Of a DNA stretch of 64,000 bases, positions 1 through 13,100 are shown piece after piece (positions within the stretch are counted from its first letter, which is position 1; every line of letters begins with the position of its first letter). The notes beneath the pieces were generated by a model. That model saw nothing but the letters and a program-made list of their open reading frames with translations, was not told the origin of the DNA and made no database searches. The position numbers and the translations under genes are program-made. The DNA is from Siphonodentalium dalli (taxonomy: Eukaryota; Mollusca; Scaphopoda; Gadilida; Siphonodentaliidae): positions 205,705,934 to 205,769,933 of the forward strand of contig CP136063.1 of NCBI GenBank assembly GCA_032622095.1, read 5' to 3'.

Positions 1-879
1 TCAGATATGTTAGTATTCAATGTATAGGAGGCAGAATAGCCAATTTTATACATCAACCACAACTTGTAAGCGATTGCAGGACACGCTGGGGCAATATTTA
101 CCATTTTCCATATTTTGGCAGCCATTTTGAGCCAAAGTAAGAATTTTGGTTCCAATGAGTTGGAATATTCATAGGTAATGATATGCCTCACTTACATTAC
201 AAAGTTCTGTTCATTTCTTGTTGAAATATGACTAAAAGCCCAATTGTGATTTTTTGCGAAATTTTATACCGTGTTCCAATAATTGCATATTTAATTGCTC
301 CAATGATCAGTTAATATACAAAACATAATATAAAGTCACATTACTCAAGCAGTTCCTAACAGCATGAACTGGTCTAGAAGATATTTGTGAAAAAACGTCA
401 TATTTTCAACTTAATACTGATTCACAGAACTTTCAACCGGGTGTGATTTCATGAAGACCGTTTATTTATTAAATAACATACTTGTCCATATATGTACAGC
501 AGATGATGAGATAGTTATGACAGAAAGGTAACGAGGGGTGATTCAGATAACAAAGTATTCCCATGTTCATGAGATTATATGTATAACGAGTGTGACATAT
601 GTCTCGATATTGACTTACTGTATTTTCGCGGCAATAAAAACAGTATGTGACTTTAAGTTGATTGTATGGGTGAAATATGGGTCACAGGCAGCGACAGGCA
701 CCCTCATTGGATTCAGCATACTTGAATTATGCTAGAAAACTTAGTTTCATGCTTTTCCCCAAAAATGCCTCTAGGGTTCTAGAATTCCACAAATGTAGCT
801 TTTCCGACCAGACTATAATGAATTTTGTATTTTAATGATTTTATTAGACACAAAAGTCTTAAGTCCCCATAGCCCCGTC
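1..879. other. No gene or repeat recognised
   Basis: AT-rich non-coding sequence. No exon with splice sites, no LINE protein match and no clear inverted or tandem repeat was seen. The short open frame at 538-735 has no recognisable domain and is treated as chance. Confidence 0.5.
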
Positions 880-1510
880 ATTTCTTAACGGGTTGACCTC
901 ATGTTAACAAATCTGAATCACAGTCACTAAAGGATCCTCCATACTATATGTAAGCTAAATAGTGCAACCTCTCTTGAGAAGACATTTTAAGTATTACTTT
1001 TGAGACATAGTTATGTCCCTGGTCCGACCCTATTTAACCTGGTGACCCCATCTGAATAAATTTGAATCCCAGACACCAAAGAACCCTTCATACTAAATAT
1101 CAGTAAAATAAACCTGATGGTCCATGTGAAGGAAGCATATTAAGAGGAAAACTGTCCTTTGCTTGGCCCCTATTTGACCAGGTGACCCCATTTGAACAAA
1201 TCTGAACTACAGTCACCAAAGGAACCTTCATACCAAATATGAACCCATTCAACCTGATGGTACATGAGAAGTCGTTTTTAAGAATTACTATGGAGGGCAA
1301 AAGTTATGGCCCTGGCTTCACAACCATTTGATAGAGTGACCTCATTTGAACAAATCTGAATGTGAGTCACCTAGGGAACATCCACACCAAAAATTAACCC
1401 ATTCAGTCTTATGATCTAGAGAAGATGTTCAAAGAATTGTTGACAGATGGATGGACGGACAGACAGATGAACAGGTGACAGATGAGAAGTGATGACTATA
1501 GCTTCATCTC
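880..1510. repeat. Degenerate ~125-bp tandem repeat with GACA/GACG tail
   Basis: About four diverged copies of one unit run head to tail. Each has the landmarks 'ATGTCCCTGG', 'GGTGACCCCAT', 'GAACAAATCTGAA' and 'AGTCACCAAAGGA' in the same order. The last copy runs into a GACA/GACG-type simple tract near 1440-1480. A further isolated copy lies at about 1940-2060. I know this layout from mollusc genomes, but the family name is not known to me. No coding potential. Confidence 0.6.
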
Positions 1511-3077
1511 AGGTGAGCTTCAAAATTACAATTCATTGAACAAATCTGTCAATCACCCCCTCCCCCCAACACTGGGGACATCACTGAGAATATCACATAC
1601 ATGATTTATTTGAATGCCTGACTACATTAGCTTAACAAAATTCCCATGACCTTGAAAGCCAGTGCATTCTCTGAGAATTAAATTCCATTCATGAAACCAT
1701 CAGCTACCAGTATGTCTTGAGAGGTGTTGACATTTAGGTTTTAACGACAGCACAAACAGCTTTGTGATACTCCTACAGCTGTGATCAAAACAAGGATTTT
1801 AATGGGGTGAACAAGGAAGAGATAATATGGTATGGTACAGCGTGGTGTGACAGGGACAGGAGGTGAGGTGGGGGAGGGTGGGATGGGGTATCTGTGATGT
1901 GTCTAAAAACAAATCAAAGGTCAAAATGTAATTTTTTTTTTAGAGTTATGTCCCTGGCTCTGCCCCTATTTGACCCAGTGACCCCATTTGAACAAATCTG
2001 AACCCCAGTCACCCAAGGTCCCTCCGTACCAAATATAAGCTAAATCGACCCAATATTGCGCAATCCGAGTGAGATGTGTACTATACTAAGAAGCTTGTCT
2101 ATTTCATCCTGTCCATTTCATTCATAAAAATGTCATGTCGATTTCAACGAAACTCGACGAGCAACGTCATCATGTAACTTTCACCATCGACCGAATTTGC
2201 GATAACCTGAATGTATCTTCTGCTTTGTTCATAAGTATGTGTTTCTTGTCGATTCATGAAAATAGAAGGATATCTGAGGATTATCAGATTCACGTATGTA
2301 CTCGGTAATATTATCATAATTTAAACGCGATATTATAACATCTGCTTGCATCACAAATTTCTATTTCATTTCCAGTATTGTCCCAAGTCCAGCCAGGGTG
2401 ATTGAGATTTTCCCATTGCATGTGACATTTATATGTTAGGCCACTCCATTGCAAATATTTGACAGTCCATAATGTTATAATTATGTTCTCAATAAAATGT
2501 AAACCCCGGCTACGAATGAACTTCACTGTGCATAATTCCGATAGTAACTCCCCTCAATTTGGAACGCCTGCCATTGAAAGACGCACTCGTTTATTTCAGA
2601 TTACGACATTAATGCTTTAAGCCCACCGATCTACTGTGCGACAAAAGTGCTCGCTAAAATTCAAATCAACAGTGTTGTATTAGATAATAATTGGTGACAT
2701 CACAAAATCAGATATAGTCTATATACGACCAAAGCGTCCGGCTTTGGTTCGTTATAAGGATTTTAGTGAGAGCTGGTGATATTCTGAGAGGTGATCTGGC
2801 CACACCCTCCAGGTCAAGATGAGGTCAACAACTGAGTGTGTAAAATGAATTTATTATTCTCAATGATGCTATACAATATTTATGGCTCTATATTTTTACA
2901 CATTAAATATAAAAATATGAACAATTTTTCCCACGATTCTGAAGAAAATAGATGGAATAGATAGAAAATGTTAGTTTGGCCACTGAACAATATGTTATCT
3001 GGGTAATATACCTTTACTTGGTCGAGTACATTCAGTTAACATCAAGTAGTAACAATCCTGATTATAGCGGGTTCAAA
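1511..3077. other. Non-coding stretch with one isolated repeat copy
   Basis: The copy at about 1940-2060 belongs to the tandem family at 880-1510. The rest is AT-rich sequence in which I see no exon, RNA gene or inverted repeat. Confidence 0.45.
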
Positions 3078-3455
3078 CATTTGCAGAATGAGGTCCCCAG
3101 AGGGTGAATTTAGCTAGCATCACTAAATTCACCCTCTGGGGACCTCATTCTGCTTACACCACATCTTCTCTAGAAAGTTTCTTTTCTATCAAATTTCTAT
3201 AGAAACTTAGATTCTATTTCTTTTTTAGTTCAGTTTCTCTATATCCCCAAATTGGCAGAAAACACATTGCACAATCAAGGTTCCCAATGGGTGTACATCA
3301 CAATATTCACCATTTGGGAACTTCAATCTGAGTCTGTCTCCCATAGGAGATGCGGCCATGTAGAATGAGGTCCCAGAGGGTGAATTTGGTGATGCTAGCC
3401 CTCTGGGGACCTCACTCTGCAATGACAGGCACCTCATTCTCAGGCCTGTTCATAA
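3078..3455. mobile_element. Hairpin-bearing MITE (CAGAATGAGGTCCCC family)
   Basis: It contains a near-perfect hairpin at 3083-3153 whose arms start GCAGAATGAGGTCCCC and end with the reverse complement. A second copy of the arm sequence lies at 3362-3420. The AT-rich middle (about 3155-3350) recurs at 17525-17740 and partly at 23370-23490. The right side ends in CAGGCCTG-type sequence. Related copies lie at 10228-10540, 11400-11500, 12602-13016, 17490-17800, 20870-20985 and 23370-23615. The copy at 12602-13016 has clear ends and an 8-bp duplication. No coding capacity. Confidence 0.6.
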
Positions 3456-5586
3456 ACATGAGGCATCTGTGATGGGCAGAGAGGCCATCTGTGACGACCA
3501 GAGAGGCCATCTGTGACGGCCAGAGAGGCATAACTTTGAATTGTAGGTGTTTTTATGCTTTCCTCATGAGTGCAAAATTCTTTAATTTTAAGGAATTGTT
3601 GCAGCCCAAGGAAAATAATATATTCCCGGTAAAGGCCCACTTAATTTTCAAATCCCCAGATCACATATATAAAATATATGCCATATTATATACCATTTGA
3701 AAGAGGAAGCTCCAAAACATTGTATTACCAACTTATCCAGAGTAATAAACTGTGAACATGTTGTTTTTGTTGAGTTACTGACGTGTTTTTGTTATCCAGA
3801 TTCTAGCAAAAAGTGTATTATTTTCAAAGGAGGGGAAATAACTCTATATCTTAAAGATAGAGTTATTCCCCTTCCATTGAAAATACATCTTTAGTTTGAA
3901 TTCTGTTGCATTCTGGGAGCTAAAATGGGGGGGGATCTTTATATGATTTTAGCTGTTTTCTATTTCTCTATGGGCATCTTCTGAGACACAGATGTTTCAA
4001 ATGGTGATGAATTATAGTATTTTAATCATATCTAATGGCATAAATTGTTATTAAAACGGTATATCAAGTCAATATAAATAGCGAGTAATCAATTGGTTCC
4101 GAGAATTACATTAAATAATTCATGAGAGACGAGAGACGTCGGTAAGAAATGATTGCACGATCGCCAAATATGATTAAAACACACAGAATTAATGCATGAA
4201 AGTCGCGATGTGGAGAAAGATTAACCACCGAAATTTCAGTCAAGATCAGTAAGCGACGTAACATCAATGACATAAAGAGAATTGAAATAATTCACTAGTG
4301 ACATTACCATTTTTAATTAACAGCGTTTTCAATGGAAATCGAGCATAGGAGTGTAATAAAAAAAAAATATCCGTCACTCGAAAATTAAGTGAGACTTTAA
4401 GTGAAATTGTAATTTTGCGAAACCATGCGATTATATATAAATAAGGTCATGAACATCCATGCAGGTGATTTTTAATGATAATAGCACATACAGATAAGCC
4501 TCAACTAATGAATGACTTTTACGAAATAAATACACGAAGATTAAATGCCATTAAATTTCCATGATACCAATATAAATTATTTTATGATATTTCCCCGACG
4601 ATAACTGAAATTGTTAAATACAACCGTTTTTACCTCGTCATGGGAAGCCATTTCAAAATCATATTTTAACCTCTTGCCTGCTATACGTCTTTACTGACTA
4701 CCAATGTTAAATGTTACACTGTGTGTTCTACATCTATACTGTGTATGGACCCAATTCAGCACTCTAGCAAACAGCCATCATTCATAAATAGAAATTAATG
4801 AATGCAATGGAATCAGTTTATCTCAATGTTTCAAATAGTGTATGATACTCCAGGATTGTTTATGATAACAGCCTTTGCATGGAGACAGTTTTATAGTTTT
4901 CTAAACATATATTTTTATTCTGAAAAAACGGCCACAATGACACATCACATGACTGACGCAATCACGTCATTCAGTAAAAGTGAGGTTTAGTGAAGAAAAA
5001 ATGTTTGGTTAAACAAATTTTTCCTTAAATAATTCCATATTAGTTTATTTTTGAGTATCGCATATCAAACAATTGAAAGATTCTTGGACAAAATACAAAT
5101 AATAAAAGCTTCCTTCTTAAAAAATTTGCTGTATAATTTCCTGAGAATACAGCGGCCAGATGCTGGTAGACTGCTTATATATACACGCGTGCATTCACAA
5201 AATATAATATTACAAAAAAATAGGCGTGCTTTGACCATATATTTAGCAAAGGTATGTGTGCCTGTTGTTGGCCATAACTTGCTGCTCAGTGTTATTGTTT
5301 TCAAGAGTAATCATGTTCGACTCCATGATGTTGTTAGATTGGGAATGAGACTAACAGGTTTTTATGAAAACGCTCCAGTGGTGATCACACGTGGTAATGC
5401 CGCGCAGTGTTGTCAAAATTATACAGATGACTAATCATCAAAACACACAATATCAAAACACACAGGGCATAACTTATCAATAATAAAAACTATGGTGTGT
5501 TTTCATTGTGTATATCTCACTGCTCTCACATATACCCATGTGTATATACGAATGGGCTACCAACATCTGGGCACAGGTGTTCATTT
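3456..5586. other. Non-coding, one 67-bp hairpin
   Basis: The only structure seen is an imperfect hairpin at 3819-3885, with arms of about 30 nt built around GGGGAAATAACTCTAT and its complement. Open frames such as 5051-5434 (127 codons) have no recognisable domain, no plausible splice context and no matching neighbour. Confidence 0.45.
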
Positions 5587-6118
5587 TTATACGCCCGTTT
5601 GAAAAAACGGTTGTATTATGTAAATGCGTTGTCCGTTCGCCCATCCGTCCGCTTTTGGTTTCCGGATGATAACTTTAGATTGAATCGAGTGAACTGCACC
5701 AAATTTGGTATGTTAGTTTACCACACCAAAATACAGATCAAGTTCGAATATGGGTTTCGTCCGCATGATTTTGACTGAGTTATGCCCCTTTTTAGATTTT
5801 ACCTGATTTGCGGTTTCCGGATGATAACTTTAGATTGAATCAAGTGAACAGAACCAAATTTGGTATATTAGTTTACCACTCCAAAATACAGATCAAGTTC
5901 GAATATGGGTTTCGTCCGCATGATTTTGACTGAGTTATGCCCCTTTTTAGATTTTACCTGATATGCGGTTTCCAGATGATCACTTTAGATTGAATCGAGT
6001 GAACTGAACCAAATTTGGTATACAGATCAAGTTCAAATATGGGTTCTGTTTACATGCCCCACTCTACTCCAGAAATGGGCGTATTATGCCACACCCCGAC
6101 GGCGTGCTCTTGTTAATA
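5587..6118. repeat. ATACGCCC-type repeat with ~155-bp internal tandem units
   Basis: It begins with TTTATACGCCCGTTT and ends with AAATGGGCGTATTATG, so the ends are inverted copies of one another. Inside are about 2.5 tandem units of 153-156 bp, with landmarks at 5669, 5825 and 5978 (ACTTTAGATTGAATC). Elements of this general layout are common in bivalve and gastropod genomes. It is probably a non-autonomous element. The class is unknown to me. Confidence 0.6.
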
Positions 6119-6539
6119 ATAGATAATTATAAGGGAAAGTTGTTTTAAGTATTTTTGATCGAATTATAAGTGCATGTTTGGTGATGTGCCTTTACATAAC
6201 CAGTTTTAACAGTTCTCAGTTTCTTTATGAAGTAAAAACATAAAAATGTTATTCATAAAATAATTTCTAAACATTTGTGTAATAACATTTCATTTAATAA
6301 CTCCAAACAAAAACTGACTGATGTATCAATGACTGATAAATATTTATTTAGTATAGAGTGGAAATGATAGTCACAATCAGCTGGTCAGAGTTGAGAATTC
6401 CTTGAACATTATAAAAGAACATTTAACACCCAACATAACTTAACATATAATTTAAAAATTCTCTCTCCAGATTCTGTTATTAATGCCTGAAAAATAAAGA
6501 AAACCAATGATGTTAGCATCATATTTTGTGGGAATATCT

Positions 6540-7079
6540 CTACACCCTTAATAAATCATGCCATGAATCTCTACTCTGGCTAGCACCTGTAGAGATCATA
6601 TTCCACCAGTACAAAACCTTGGAACTTTTTGTAAGTTTTGACAGGGAACTTTATAAAGTCGAAAAATATAAAGCGGGGAATATATTTCATAGTTGTTGTC
6701 TGTTCCTTAATAATGTACTTCACTGTAGGAAATTGTTCCAACTAAAAATTGCATGCTTTTCTCTGACTTTTATGAGCCGATATCACAATAAACATCGAAA
6801 TAATTACCAAGGATAAATTCCATAATTGTTAGCGACGCAGAGCAAAATCGCTCACAAATTTACTTAAATCATGAAATTTCAAGTTGGGACATTCACCCAC
6901 AGTGAAGTCCATTATTAAGGAACAGATACTAATTAAGAAATATTTTCCCCGCTTTATTTTTTCAACTTTATAAGGTTCCCTGTCAAAATTTCAAAATGTT
7001 CCAAGGTTTTGTACTGGTGGAATATGATCTCTACGGGCATTAGCCAGAGTAGAGATTCATGTCATGATCTACACCCTTA
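6540..7079. mobile_element. Long-TIR element flanked by 11-bp direct repeats (MULE-like?)
   Basis: Arms of about 180 bp (6551-6730 and 6890-7068) are inverted copies with mismatches, and the interior is 731-889 of the same kilobase. The same 11-bp string, CTACACCCTTA, stands at 6540-6550 and 7069-7079 outside the arms, as expected for a target-site duplication. Long TIRs with a 9-11-bp duplication suggest a Mutator-like non-autonomous element, but the terminal bases were not matched to a known family. No transposase is present. Confidence 0.6.
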
Positions 7080-7292
7080 ACCCTTTTAGTGCCAAGTCCA
7101 ATTTTTGTAACAACCCATATTTCCTTGATCATTTTCAAATTTATTGATTATAATAATGTGATACATTGATGGAAAGAGCTCTACTGAGAGCTTTCCGATG
7201 AATGGCAACAAGCCATATTTTCGACTAAATCCTGAAAAGTTACCCATAATTCTGCTGTGGTTAAGGAGTCGATAATATAGGACATTACTGTA
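7077..7292. mobile_element. Chimeric MITE: TTAA-type left end, TA/CAGTAATGCC-type right end
   Basis: The left end TTAACCCTTTTAGTGCC matches the TTAA MITE ends at 13800 and 18693. The second half (7170-7290) matches the right half of the TA-flanked family at 11821-12159 and ends GGACATTACTG next to TA. The two halves meet near a GAGAGCTTTCC motif found in both families, so this looks like a recombinant or nested insertion. Confidence 0.5.
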
Positions 7293-7924
7293 GATCACCA
7301 AAAATATTTTATTGAGAATGTGGCCAGTCAGCCAAACAGAATTAATTGTGGATGTATGTGGGAATGGATATCAATCTCAAAACCTTGAGCATAATTCATG
7401 TTGGCTATGTCAACAGCTATAATTTAGGACCCTGCTAATCTATTTGAGTCAATGCAATTCAAAGTCATTTGTCTGATTCGATTCAATTCGAAATTGACTG
7501 TCCTGATTTTGAAGAATAATTTCCACCAGGTGCATTTACACAGGTCAAGGAGTTCAAAATTATTAGACCATCACGCATCGCAGTCACATCCATCTGTAAT
7601 TATGACAAAAATTAGCTGCATGCATATTCTAAACAAAATCCATTGACAATCTCTTAACTATATGATTTTTTTTATTAGATAAGGCTACAGATTCAAGTGT
7701 TCTCCGAATTGTCCCATACTAGTATGTTCACTCTCGATACACTGGAGACAACGATTCAATTCAATGCGATTTCAAATATTTTGCCCAATTCAATTATAGA
7801 TTCGATTCGAAATGATAACCACCGATTCCCAGGGTTCTACTTAAATTCAATCAATCATCAGAGTTTCCACTACATTATTATAAGATGCAAATATGAAAAC
7901 TATTAGTGAGAATTATCATAACTT

Positions 7925-8186
7925 TTAACCCTTCCATGACTGGAGCTTCCTGAAATTTTGTGAAAACCCTGTGCCAATGAATTATCTTATATATGCGAGT
8001 CTGCCATAGGGAGCCTCGCGTATATAAGAGAATACATTGGCGTAACAATATTTAACTTGACCTTGTAGTCAGTGCATTCTGATATATATGAAAGGCTCCC
8101 TATGGGAAAATCGCATATATGAGAGAATGCACTGGCACATGATCTTTAATGCTGCACCAGCGTGGCTCCCATCATGGAAGTGTTAA
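7925..8186. mobile_element. TTAA-flanked MITE with internal hairpin module
   Basis: It is bounded by TTAA at 7925-7928 and 8183-8186, with inverted ends (TTAACCCTTCCATGA and the complement of its right end). TTAA duplication with ends near CCYT is typical of piggyBac-type non-autonomous elements. The interior carries diverged copies of the CCAATGCATTCTCTTATATA hairpin module on both sides. Confidence 0.65.
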
Positions 8187-10064
8187 CTCATTAAAAAGTT
8201 TCCTGAATAATAACTGAAGTATCCTTAATATACTCACCAACCTATTTTGCTCTGTGAAATACTATGAAGCACTGCCTGAAAACATAAAAATCAAATTATG
8301 TTAGTCTAGAAAATCACTGGAGTATGTATCAACCAACTTTGCATCTGTTGAGATGGGACCTAGCAAACAATGAGTCCCTTAGCACACAATTTACACATTT
8401 GCCCATAGATGAGTATTTAATCCTTTCTTTTCTAAATACTCAAAGGGTTAATCATCTTGTGATGTCATGAAGAAAACAAATGCCACATTTGTGTCATTTG
8501 TATTCATTGGTCATTTTAAATTGTAAGGTCATTAAATAACAAATGTGTTCCAAGAAATTTTGCAAAACCAATTTAAGGAGAGATTCGAGTGAGGGAGATT
8601 TTTTAAATTTCAATTGGCCTGAACTGTTCTCAGAATTGAAAATCTTAATTGGAGTTTATGGGTTATTATTCCCCCAAACATGATACACTCCCAAATTTTC
8701 ATAAATCCTGACATAATACAATCACTAAACAAGAGTTACACCTTTGGTGTTGGCAAACCCAAATTAAAAATAAACACAGAATTATAACTCTAGAACAAAA
8801 ACGCCATTGGGCACTCTTTTAAAAGCAAATTTCATACAGATCTGATAACCCACGGCTGTGATATCTGCACGGATAGACAAACAAAACGAAGATTTCCAGA
8901 TAGACAAAGAAGGATAACTCCAGAATGGTAAATGCCCTTCTTTTAAAAGCAGTAATGATGGCGAATCTCTATACATAATTTCATTTAGATCTGATAACCC
9001 ATATATGCCTGGACAGATGGACACAGATGGCTAGATAGACGGACAAAGTCAATGAAAAGTGGGGGTATAATAATGAGATTGTTTTGTTTGTTTTTTTCTT
9101 GGCATGTTGCCAGGAATGGAAGATGGAATTCTAAAAATGTTATAGAAATATGTTTGTATTAATATTAATGTTTTTAATATTTTGAAAGACAGACCATTTT
9201 AACAGCCTAAACAAATACTTTTTTTATGACCTTTGAGTTGCAAACTTATTTTGTATTTTATGGTCGAATTTCAATGGAGATGAACACACTGCAAATGAAA
9301 TAGTAAGCATTCCAGAAAAAATTCAAATGTCAATGACACTGTAGCTCAACTTGGATAATTTCATGTGGTAGAGTCAATGGAGAAATTAGGAACTTGGAAA
9401 GTGAAATGTCTTAGTATCAAATACCTAATGTAATATAGCTAGGGTTGTGTTTTAATGGGTAACTTGGTATTGTATTTTCCCACTGGTTTAAGATATCCCA
9501 ACAACAACATACAACTGTTATCATCAACATTTCTGTAATTAAGTAAGTACCATTATTAATCAGCTGTTGGCATTTGAAAGTGTCTTTCTGTGATGGCCAC
9601 TGGCAGCCATGTTGAAAAAAAAATGGCTCCCAGATCAAGTGGTCACCCAAAGCATCCAAAAGATCTGTATGATGTTTGGTGATGATTGGATGAGGGATAT
9701 GGTTTGTAGGGTGTATGATTTAGTCATGCAAACGCAGGCTGCAGGGTGTGCCAATGGGTTCAAATTTGTAATCCAAGATGGCTTGCTGGTGGCTATTTTT
9801 TAAACGAATTTCGGAAAAAATCAAACAATCCATCTAGAGGTCACCCTGAAGATCCATATAAAGTTTGGTGGTGATCGGATGAGATATGTGACCTGTAGGG
9901 TGCGCCAACGAAAATAGTTGACTGGTCACGGATGCATGCACAGACGATGGACGACAACCCATAGCAATAGCTTAAACTTGACAAGTTGATCTAAATAGGA
10001 ATAAGTTGGTAAAACATGCAAGATATTAACAATTGAATTGCGTCTCTTTTTCAATATCTTTCAG
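8187..10064. other. SGTA downstream flank; decayed repeats only
   Basis: Sequence beyond the SGTA stop codon. Two decayed copies of an interspersed repeat are visible at about 8790-9060 and 9600-9960, both ending in short GACA/GACG-like tracts. No unambiguous polyadenylation signal could be assigned, so the SGTA 3' UTR end is unknown. Confidence 0.45.
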
Positions 10065-10194
10065 TTATTTACCTTCATCAGGATTTGTTGGTGGCTGTCC
10101 ATCAGCATTGTTGTTGTTGTTGGATACTTGGGTCCTTAGCTGAGCAACAAGGTCTGGATTCTCTTCCTGCATCTGTGATGCCAGTTGATGACCT
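10065..10194 (-). CDS. SGTA: SGTA exon 10 (terminal coding exon)
   Basis: It encodes the tail [20 protein letters not shown], a short [11 protein letters not shown] stretch and the stop TAA at 10065-10067. It matches the C-terminal QQFAQQMQQQNPEL-type block of the family. The final codons GGT AAA TAA resemble a 5' splice site (GTAAAT), so a predictor could wrongly splice here; the reading frame closes naturally. Confidence 0.88.
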
Positions 10195-13100
10195 CTGTGT
10201 ATAATGAATGTGATGTTTATTATTATATAGATACAAGCCTGGAAATAGTTTGTCTGACATTTGCAGAATGAGTGTGCTAGCTTTATAATAGAAATCACCT
10301 TCCGGGGACCTCATTCTGCTTAGGCCTCAAATGCTATGGGAGACCAAGGATCAGATTGAAGTTCCTCAGTTGAAGTTGGTGATGATCACCCATTAGTTAC
10401 CTTGATTATGCATTTTATCTTCTGCAAATTAGGGGATATAGAAACTGAACATGGAAAAGGTAACTGAAAACAATGTTAATTTGAGACTATATATATTTCC
10501 CAGACGATGAAGCCTAAGGCCTAAACAAAAAATTACCTGTGTTTCTTCTAACCAACCGACCCATGTCTGAAACCGCCGACTGTCATAATTCTGTGCTGAT
10601 TTTTTAGAAATATAATGTCTAATCAGAAACATAATAAGCCTATATTAACCCTTTACCCAACAAACCGGCCAAAACCGGCCAAATAAAGCTGCAACAGCCT
10701 AAATTATCTTGGGTCTGTCTCAATAGAACCATACAAATATGGATATCATTGGAACCGGCTCCTTGACCACATTGTGATAGTTACAGTTATGCCCTGTGCC
10801 AATGCATTCTCTTATATATGCGAGTCGAACATAGGTCGCCTCGCATATATAAGAGAATGCATTGGCCTAAAAAAAATCTTTTTTCAACACTTTTTACCAT
10901 TTTTTCTTACATTCTTTAACAATTTTATAATTTTGAATGTGTTAGGCCAATGCATTCTCTTATATATGCGAGGCGACCTATGGTCGACTCACATATATAA
11001 GAGAATGCATTGGCACAGGGCCCTTCTGTTGGGTAAAGGGTTAAGATGTGTCAATGATTTCTAGCTTATCCACTTGGCTATTTCTAATTCTGTTGTTTCA
11101 ATAATGTATACATGTATCTGATTAATATACACATCAAAAAGATCATTAGCCTTGGACCACAGGTACACCATACATGTTAACTAAATTATTATTTTAAATG
11201 TCAGTACTGGGAATTAAAATATCAAGGAAATCAGGATACAAACAGTTAGGAGTCCTGTTACTCTAAATCATATTTTAATATGGCAGACATGACGCCTATG
11301 TATGTGGGATGTTATACCTGGCCAAACGAATCACTGCTTTGTGGAAATTGGACTGATTGCACGGTTCCCACCGGTGGGAAAAAAAATCAAAATTAAAAAA
11401 AAATCAAAATTCCCTACCTTGGTGATGCTAGTCCACTGTGTGGGATAGCGTCACTAAGTTCACCTTCTGGGGACCTCATTCTGCAAATGTCAGACACTGA
11501 TCACACCATATATAGTTTGTTTCTCAAGCAATGCCATGTCCCCCAAAAAACCTGCGTATCTTACATATTTATGACCTGCCATAAATAAATATATATAAAT
11601 ACCACCCTATCCAAAGAACAACCCTGCTGAATAAAGTTGATGCCCAGTGCTCATTTAGACACCAAGGTTAGATATAATTTAACAGGTAAAGTGCCCATGT
11701 CATCATGAGTAATGCTGTATCGACATACCTTATATTACTTCTCTTGCTTATTTAAAATTAATAGACATAAATAATGAAAACAATTATCTGCCTGCTTCAT
11801 CACTATGGAAGAGATATATACAGTAATGCCCTAAATAATCGACTCCTTAACCACAGCAGAATTATGGGTAATTATTCAGGATTTAGTCGGAAATATGGCT
11901 TGTTGCCATTCATCGGAAAGCTCTCAGTGAGAGAATGAATGGCAACAAGCCATATTTCCTACTAAATCTGAAAAGTTACCCATAATTCTGCTGCAGTTAA
12001 GGAGATGATTATTCGGAAATATGGCTTGTTGCCATTCATCGGAAAGCTCTCAGTGAGAGCTTTCCGATGAATGGCAACAAGCCATATTTCCGATTAAATC
12101 CTGAAAAGTTACCAATAATTATGCTGCGGTTAAAGAATTGTTTATTTAGGGCATTACTGTAGTACCTATTTTGTTTATCTGGTTTCATGATCAAAAAAGT
12201 TTATGCAATGAAGAAGCCATTTATGGTCCTATCGCAGAACATATTATCGGATCTGATGTACAAATTTTAACCCTTTCTATACTAAATACTCATTAATGAT
12301 TAGTTAACCCTCAGGAAATGTTCAAGTAATAATATGTTTTTATTGTTTCTGATTTTCACTGAACACATGTCCTTTTAGTTGTATTTAATTTGCATTTTAA
12401 ATGTCAATAATATCTTTTTTTTGGAGGCGATTAAAACTGAATGAATGAACAGATGAATAATTGTCAATGTAATCACAACCAACGCATGGAGACTTACAGA
12501 TTCATTAGATTGTTTATATTTCCGCCTTCTGCTGCAGGTTCCTCGCCTGACATCCCGGTCATCACATTCTGCATCCTGAAACATTTAAAACATGGTAAGG
12601 CCAAGCTGGCAAATAGTGTGCCCATCATTTGCAGAATAAGTTGCCCCAGGGGGTGAATTTAGTGATACTATACATCTGGGAACTTCATAATGCTTAGGCC
12701 TCAACTGCTATGGGAGACCTAAGATCAGATTGAAGTTCCCCAGTTGAAGTTGGTGATGTTCACCCATTAGTCACCTTGATTATGCATGTTAACTTCTGCA
12801 AATTAGGGTATATAGAAACTTCCCGGAAGGGAAAAAGTAACTAAAAACAATGCCAATTTGAGACTATAGATACTTCCCAGAAGATTATGCCTAAGCAGAA
12901 TGAGGTCCCTAGAGGGTGAATTTGGTGATGCTAGCCCACTGTGTGGGATAGCATCACTAAATGCACCTTCTAGGGACCTCATTCTGCAAATTAAATCCAC
13001 ACTATTTGCAGGCTTGGGTAAGGCCAAACAAAATGAATGTTCTGTTCGACACATGCCTCCTCATAAAAATAAGGCCTGCTGGGTGCTTTTATCACCCACC

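Noticed and set aside
5051-5434. 127-codon open frame as a possible gene
   Set aside because: No recognisable domain, no splice context, AT-rich composition like the flanks, and an overlapping frame of similar length on the other strand.
10774-11064. 96-codon plus-strand frame repeating an '[10 protein letters not shown]' motif, also seen at 16125, 27521 and 27558
   Set aside because: Produced by the MITE hairpins, which read similarly in several places and on both strands. Not a gene family.
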